Assembly (NCBI GenBank): GCA_942493055.1 | Contig: OW818680.1 | Span: 2,480,001-2,544,000 of the forward strand | Reading direction: 5' to 3' | Length of the DNA stretch: 64,000 bases | From: CAIZQW01 sp942493055 | Lineage (GTDB): Bacteria > Verrucomicrobiota > Kiritimatiellia > RFP12 > UBA1067 | Shown here: piece by piece, positions 60,120 through 64,000 of the stretch | Layout of the letters: each line of letters opens with the position of its first letter | Numbering within the stretch: the stretch's first letter is position 1 | Position numbers and translations under genes: made by a program | The notes under the pieces: generated by a model | Databases searched by the model: none | Seen by the model: only the letters and a program-made list of their open reading frames with translations | Told to the model about the DNA's origin: nothing

Positions 60120-60202
60120 TGCGGCTCACCGAGACGGTTCGGCCTACCTCCTTCGGATGCGCAGTGCGAAGCCGGTAGGGCGAACCGTCTCGGTGAGCCG
60201 CA
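60120..60202. repeat. Palindromic intergenic element, family 1, copy C (inverted, short loop)
   Basis: 29-bp arms at 60120-60148 and 60174-60202 with one mismatch. The 25-base middle (CTTCGGAT...GTGCGAAG) is the reverse complement of the ends of the copy A/B middle with its centre deleted, so this copy has the opposite orientation. Confidence 0.85.
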
Positions 60203-60256
60203 GGGCAATGTGGCATTTCCGTTGGATGTTGGATATTGGCTATTCCGATGCTCTGC

Positions 60257-63200
60257 CTATTGGAAGCTGATCATCGTCCCACGTCCGACCAGGCGGATCT
60301 CTCCTGCGGCATTGTTGTAGTAGATGCTTCTCAGACCATCGAGATTATCGGACTGGAAACGTCCGGTCAGGCTGCCCGGCGTAAAGCGTGCGATGACATA
60401 CTCCTTGCCGAAGCCGAGCTGCCCCAGATCCTGAATCTGCAAATCCAGGTTCACCAGATTCAGAGTGCCCTGAACCTGAAGCAGGTCACAAGAGCCGTCT
60501 GTCTTCACGTCGATCAGCAGCGTGCCACTCAGCGTCGGAATGGTTGCGAGCGTCAAGGTGCCAATCTCATTTGTGCCGCCCGGCGCGAGCGCGCCCGTCA
60601 CCGTCAGCGCGCCATTCGTCACCAGTCCGTAGCCGTACAGATTGGCGAGCGTCTGAGCGTGTCCGTTGAGATCCAAGATGGTCCCCGCGTCAACCGTAAC
60701 GTTTGCAGTCACAGGCAGGATTCCCGTAGCAGGCGTTACGCCTTCCTGATAGAGCTGAGCAACCTGCTCGGAGGACAACGCATTATTGAAAATGAATACG
60801 TCGTCCATCTTACCTTTCATGTACTCGGTGCCCGATGACAAGCCGATCTTCAGGGTCTCGCCGGCCTTCATGAGCAACGGCGTCCCGCTGAACGTCACGG
60901 TATTGGTGAGAGCCCCGTCAAAGTACATGCGCACCTTCATGTCCGAATTATCGACTGCGTATGTGATCATGTGCCACTCGTTTGTGACGGTAGCCACATT
61001 GTAGTCCGCCACTGTAGTCAGCCAGGCTGTACCGCTTCCGACATCGCCATGCACCCTCGTGCTCTCAATCTTGAGGTCAAACGTGGTCTCACCGCCGAAG
61101 CGGGTGCCGAGAATGCCGAAGACGCCGGGCGTGGTGTTCAGGTTGACCCACGCCGAAACGGTGTAGGCGTTCAGTGCCAGATCCAATTTATAGGCGACAG
61201 CCACATTGTTGCTGCCCGTGAAGTTGATCGCCTGTCCGGCGCTGACCGAGCGCCCCGACACATAGCTGGACCCCAGACCTTCGACCGTGCCAGTGTGATT
61301 GTTGCCGGTTGCGTCGGCCGCCGTACCGTCGAACCGGTAACAGGCGACAGCCCCCGGAGGCGCCGCGTTCAGGTCAGCAAGTTTCAGGGTGCCCTCTGCA
61401 ACCGTGATGCTTGAGAGTCCTGACTGCGCTCCGCGTAACGTCAGCGTCCCGTTTCCAGTCTTTCGCGCGTTGCCGAATAAAGAGGCCGTGATACTTGCGT
61501 TGGTGTCCGACACCGTCAGTGACGCGGTCTCCAACCAGCCGTTGGCGATCGTGCCGCCATAGAGCGTGACCGCACCGTTGGTAACTGCGAACCCGTTGAG
61601 ATCGTAAGCGCCGCCCGCCACAACCACTGCGGCGTTGACCGGTAGCGCACTTGGCTGACCGAGCCTGAACGTTCCGTTGCTGATGGTTGTGGTGCCGGTA
61701 TAGGTGTTCAGGCCGGAGAGTTTCAGCGTCCCGGAACCCAACTTCGTCAGGCCGCCGCTGGTGTTGGCTGCGAGGGTGGCCGTGCCCAAGGAGTAATTGG
61801 CCTTTCCGCCGCCGACCAGCGTGACAGTCGGCGCGCTGGTGTAGCTAAAGCCGGGGCTGGTCACCACAACACCCGTCACGTTGCTGCTGGCCCGGTCAAA
61901 CACGGCCACCGCCGTCACGCCCGTACCACCTCCTCCGCTGATCTGAACATACGGTGCGCCGATATAGCCCCCGAGCGGGCTGAAGGCCGGCACGCCGGAC
62001 ACGCCGCTTCCCACCGGGGCCAGTAGGTTCTGGGCGATGTTGATACTGAAGCCGTTGTCGTCGATCACCGCGCCGCCAGGATAGACGTACGCGCCGCTGC
62101 TCCCTTTCAGGGCCAGGAAGCCGGCCGAGCTCTGACGGGCCTGAAGCTTGCCGCCATTGAAATTGAAATTTGCCAGAGCTGCGGCTTGTGCCTGCCCGAT
62201 CGAATTGACCTGCAACACCCCTCCGTTCAGGTTGAGTACACCTGTGTTGCCGCTGGCATTGCCAGTTGCAAAACTGACTGAGCTTACAATTGCCGTGCCG
62301 CCCGCCATCGTCCATTCGCCACGGCACGTCCCCGAATCATTACCGAAATTGGCGACATTATTGGAACGGATTAGGAACCCTGCCGTCACGTAAAGGACAC
62401 CCGTGCCGCCACCGCCCCGAGGAACATACAAACCTCCCGCCGTCCCGCCCATCTGGATGCCGCTTCCGCTTTGATAGTAAACACCCATGCCGTTGTAACC
62501 GATCGAAAGGTTCTGCGTGGCATTTGACTGAATGCCGCCGCTGAGGGAGTAGAATCCATACGAACCCGCATTACGCCCGATCATCAGACTCTCGAGTCCC
62601 GAACTGACCGTCTGAACGCTGCTCCCGCCGGTCTGATAGATGGCGCCCGCGCCATAGTTGCCCAAATACACCGCTGGCGTCTGAAAGACGGCCGAATCGC
62701 TGATCGTCAGCGTGCCGGAACAGCCACTTACATTGCCGAGAACCAGGTAGTTTGCGCTCGCCACTGGAGTTTTCACATAGCGGCTCGTTCCTTGAAGCAC
62801 AAACGCGGCGGAATAGCCCGCGACGTCTGCGACATAATCGTCCAAGGTGCTGTTGGAGATCACGCCCGAGGCCATGGTCAATGTGCCCTGCTTTACCCTC
62901 AGGATGCCGTTCACTGTCGCGGGGGCTAGCGTCAGCGTGTTATTTCCGAATTTCATGAGCCCCAGCGTGCCCGCATTGGTCAGCGCGAACGTGCAGGTTC
63001 GGTCGCCGTCCGACGTGTCAAACGCGATATTCGCACCGCTCTGGAAGATGCCGGCCCCCAGCATAGCTTCTATGTTGCTGTCCGTCACCCCGTTGCCCAC
63101 CGACAGCGTGCCGTTCGACGCGACGCTGAACCTGCTAACCGTATCCCAACCCGGAAGCGAAAGGATGTTCGTGATGGACAGCATGCCTGAATTGATGGCG

Positions 63201-64000
63201 GTTCCACCGCTGTAGGTGTTGGCGCCATAGAGGGCCGTCGTTCCAGTCGTATTGGTCAGCGCGCCCGTTCCTAAAAGATTGGCGTAGACCGCGCCACCCG
63301 AGAAAACATAAGACGCGCCGGTCAGCGTGCCGTTAGAGATCGCGCCGGAACTCATCGTGATCACGCCGTTGGTCACCGCCTCCAGCCCGCCGAGGTCATA
63401 GACGCCACCGGAGACTGTCACCTTGCCAGCGTTCACCACCGCCTGCGGCGCGCCGAGCAAGAGCGTACCTCCGCTGATGACGGTTCCGCCTCCGTATGTA
63501 TTCGTTCCATACAGGATCGTCTTGCCCGACTTGCTGGTCAGCGCGCCCGTTCCCAAAAGATTGGCATAGGCCGTCCCGCCCGAAAAGGTGTAAGCTGCCC
63601 CTGTCAGCGTGCCGTTGGAAATGATGCCTGAGCTCACCGTGATCATCCCGTTAGTAACCGCAAAACCGCCAAGATCATAGGTGCTTCCGTACACAGCCAC
63701 TGCACCGGGGGTCGCCGCTTCCTGCGTACCGAGCGTGAGCACGCTTCCGCCGCTGATCACCGTGCCACCGCTGTACGTGTTGGTTCCTGATAAGACCATC
63801 GCGCCCGCACCGACGTTCACCCTGCCGGGGCCTGCAATCACCCCGGACATCGCCAATGCACCATCGCCCAACTTCACCATGTCATTGCTCAGCACCGTCG
63901 ACACCGCGATGACATGCGAGCCGGTCACCACGTTGAATACGCCGGCCCCGCCCACATCGGTCCATACGGTCAGGGCTTGCGTCCCGTCCAGCGTATAGGC
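60257..64000 (-). CDS. Giant autotransporter-type repeat protein with LamG domain (5' end outside window)
   Basis: The frame is open to the window edge; at least 1247 residues are present and the start is missing. It is built of autotransporter-associated beta repeats (GDGALAMSGVIAGPGRVNVGAGAMVLSGTNTYSGGT, KLGSGTLKLSGLNTYTGTTTISNGTF). These include a tandem repeat of 94 residues (282-bp period, near 63195-63760) with GTLTGA.Y.FSGG.AYANLLGTGALT. A LamG domain lies near the C-terminus (ACYRFDGTAADATGNNHTG, YTVSAWVNLNTTPGVFGILG, MDDVFIFNNALSSEQVAQLYQEG), encoded at about 60730-61350. The end is GTMISFQ, the shared tail. No barrel domain is visible. Probable surface or secreted glycan-binding protein. 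Confidence 0.82.
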   Translation of the reverse strand, partial: AYTLDGTQALTVWTDVGGAGVFNVVTGSHVIAVSTVLSNDMVKLGDGALAMSGVIAGPGRVNVGAGAMVLSGTNTYSGGTVISGGSVLTLGTQEAATPGAVAVYGSTYDLGGFAVTNGMITVSSGIISNGTLTGAAYTFSGGTAYANLLGTGALTSKSGKTILYGTNTYGGGTVISGGTLLLGAPQAVVNAGKVTVSGGVYDLGGLEAVTNGVITMSSGAISNGTLTGASYVFSGGAVYANLLGTGALTNTTGTTALYGANTYSGGTAINSGMLSITNILSLPGWDTVSRFSVASNGTLSVGNGVTDSNIEAMLGAGIFQSGANIAFDTSDGDRTCTFALTNAGTLGLMKFGNNTLTLAPATVNGILRVKQGTLTMASGVISNSTLDDYVADVAGYSAAFVLQGTSRYVKTPVASANYLVLGNVSGCSGTLTISDSAVFQTPAVYLGNYGAGAIYQTGGSSVQTVSSGLESLMIGRNAGSYGFYSLSGGIQSNATQNLSIGYNGMGVYYQSGSGIQMGGTAGGLYVPRGGGGTGVLYVTAGFLIRSNNVANFGNDSGTCRGEWTMAGGTAIVSSVSFATGNASGNTGVLNLNGGVLQVNSIGQAQAAALANFNFNGGKLQARQSSAGFLALKGSSGAYVYPGGAVIDDNGFSINIAQNLLAPVGSGVSGVPAFSPLGGYIGAPYVQISGGGGTGVTAVAVFDRASSNVTGVVVTSPGFSYTSAPTVTLVGGGKANYSLGTATLAANTSGGLTKLGSGTLKLSGLNTYTGTTTISNGTFRLGQPSALPVNAAVVVAGGAYDLNGFAVTNGAVTLYGGTIANGWLETASLTVSDTNASITASLFGNARKTGNGTLTLRGAQSGLSSITVAEGTLKLADLNAAPPGAVACYRFDGTAADATGNNHTGTVEGLGSSYVSGRSVSAGQAINFTGSNNVAVAYKLDLALNAYTVSAWVNLNTTPGVFGILGTRFGGETTFDLKIESTRVHGDVGSGTAWLTTVADYNVATVTNEWHMITYAVDNSDMKVRMYFDGALTNTVTFSGTPLLMKAGETLKIGLSSGTEYMKGKMDDVFIFNNALSSEQVAQLYQEGVTPATGILPVTANVTVDAGTILDLNGHAQTLANLYGYGLVTNGALTVTGALAPGGTNEIGTLTLATIPTLSGTLLIDVKTDGSCDLLQVQGTLNLVNLDLQIQDLGQLGFGKEYVIARFTPGSLTGRFQSDNLDGLRSIYYNNAAGEIRLVGRGTMISFQ

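Larger units (their letters stand above)
59901..60256. other. Intergenic region with two repeat elements
   Basis: 356 bases without a credible gene. It contains a family 2 half copy (60079-60101) and family 1 copy C (60120-60202). The remainder (59901-60078 and 60203-60256) shows nothing I can name. Confidence 0.5.

Noticed and set aside
60257..64000. CRISPR-like or satellite repeat
   Set aside because: The repetition is within an open reading frame and follows codon phase (282 bp, 94 residues).

Overview
The window is GC-rich bacterial DNA. It is dominated by large exported carbohydrate-related proteins: autotransporter-type beta-strand repeat proteins, LamG, DUF2341, GEVED and discoidin domains, DUF1080 proteins, Tat-exported Gfo/Idh/MocA oxidoreductases, a Kelch-sodium symporter fusion, an HZS-alpha-like dihaem protein, and an ECF sigma factor beside a FecR-LamG protein. 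This mix is typical of the PVC group. Kiritimatiellota, Lentisphaerota or Verrucomicrobiota are my best guesses by inference; no rRNA or other marker gene is present to settle it. I saw no tRNA, rRNA or CRISPR array.

Layout. 1-808: 3' part of a probable glycoside-hydrolase-like gene. 817-4326 (minus): three-gene dehydrogenase operon (small subunit, GMC flavoprotein, nine-haem membrane cytochrome). 4638-7550 (minus): secreted nucleoside-hydrolase-like protein and a GH16 glucanase-like enzyme. 7611-14845 (minus): two giant surface proteins with near-identical leader peptides. 14938-17969: a LacI regulator divergent from a lipoprotein FAD oxidoreductase. 17980-23286 (minus): a large secreted protein with an internal duplication, then a FecR-LamG protein and its ECF sigma factor. 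23532-24896: MFS transporter. 24978-30357 (minus): GEVED-repeat protein and Kelch-SSS transporter. 30722-39237 (plus): DUF2341/LamG repeat protein, HZS-alpha-like dihaem protein, beta-helix protein.

39392-44660 is an accessory patch. It holds an AT-rich RloA/RloB-like ATPase plus TOPRIM-like pair (probable phage defence), a RAYT-type transposase bounded by 24-bp inverted repeats, one gene apparently cut by that element, one gene broken by a stop codon, and palindromic repeats. 44740-55187 (minus) is a compact eight-gene operon facing an AraC regulator with a PAS-like sensor. Its content (three Gfo/Idh/MocA proteins, two DUF1080 proteins, a sugar isomerase-like TIM barrel, a cupin, an epimerase-like protein) fits breakdown of glycosides through 3-keto intermediates, partly outside the cytoplasm. 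56163-58050 is an AbiE-type toxin-antitoxin pair with a symmetric four-site operator. Two unrecognised exported proteins follow, then a further giant repeat protein that runs off the window.

Two families of short palindromic elements (4452, 44493, 60120; and 5713, 20861, 44604, 60079) are scattered between genes and may be substrates of the RAYT. Two composite copies in opposite orientation bracket the whole 3-keto-sugar plus AbiE block. The four giant repeat proteins also share a seven-residue C-terminal tail, which I consider the best candidate for an undescribed sorting signal.
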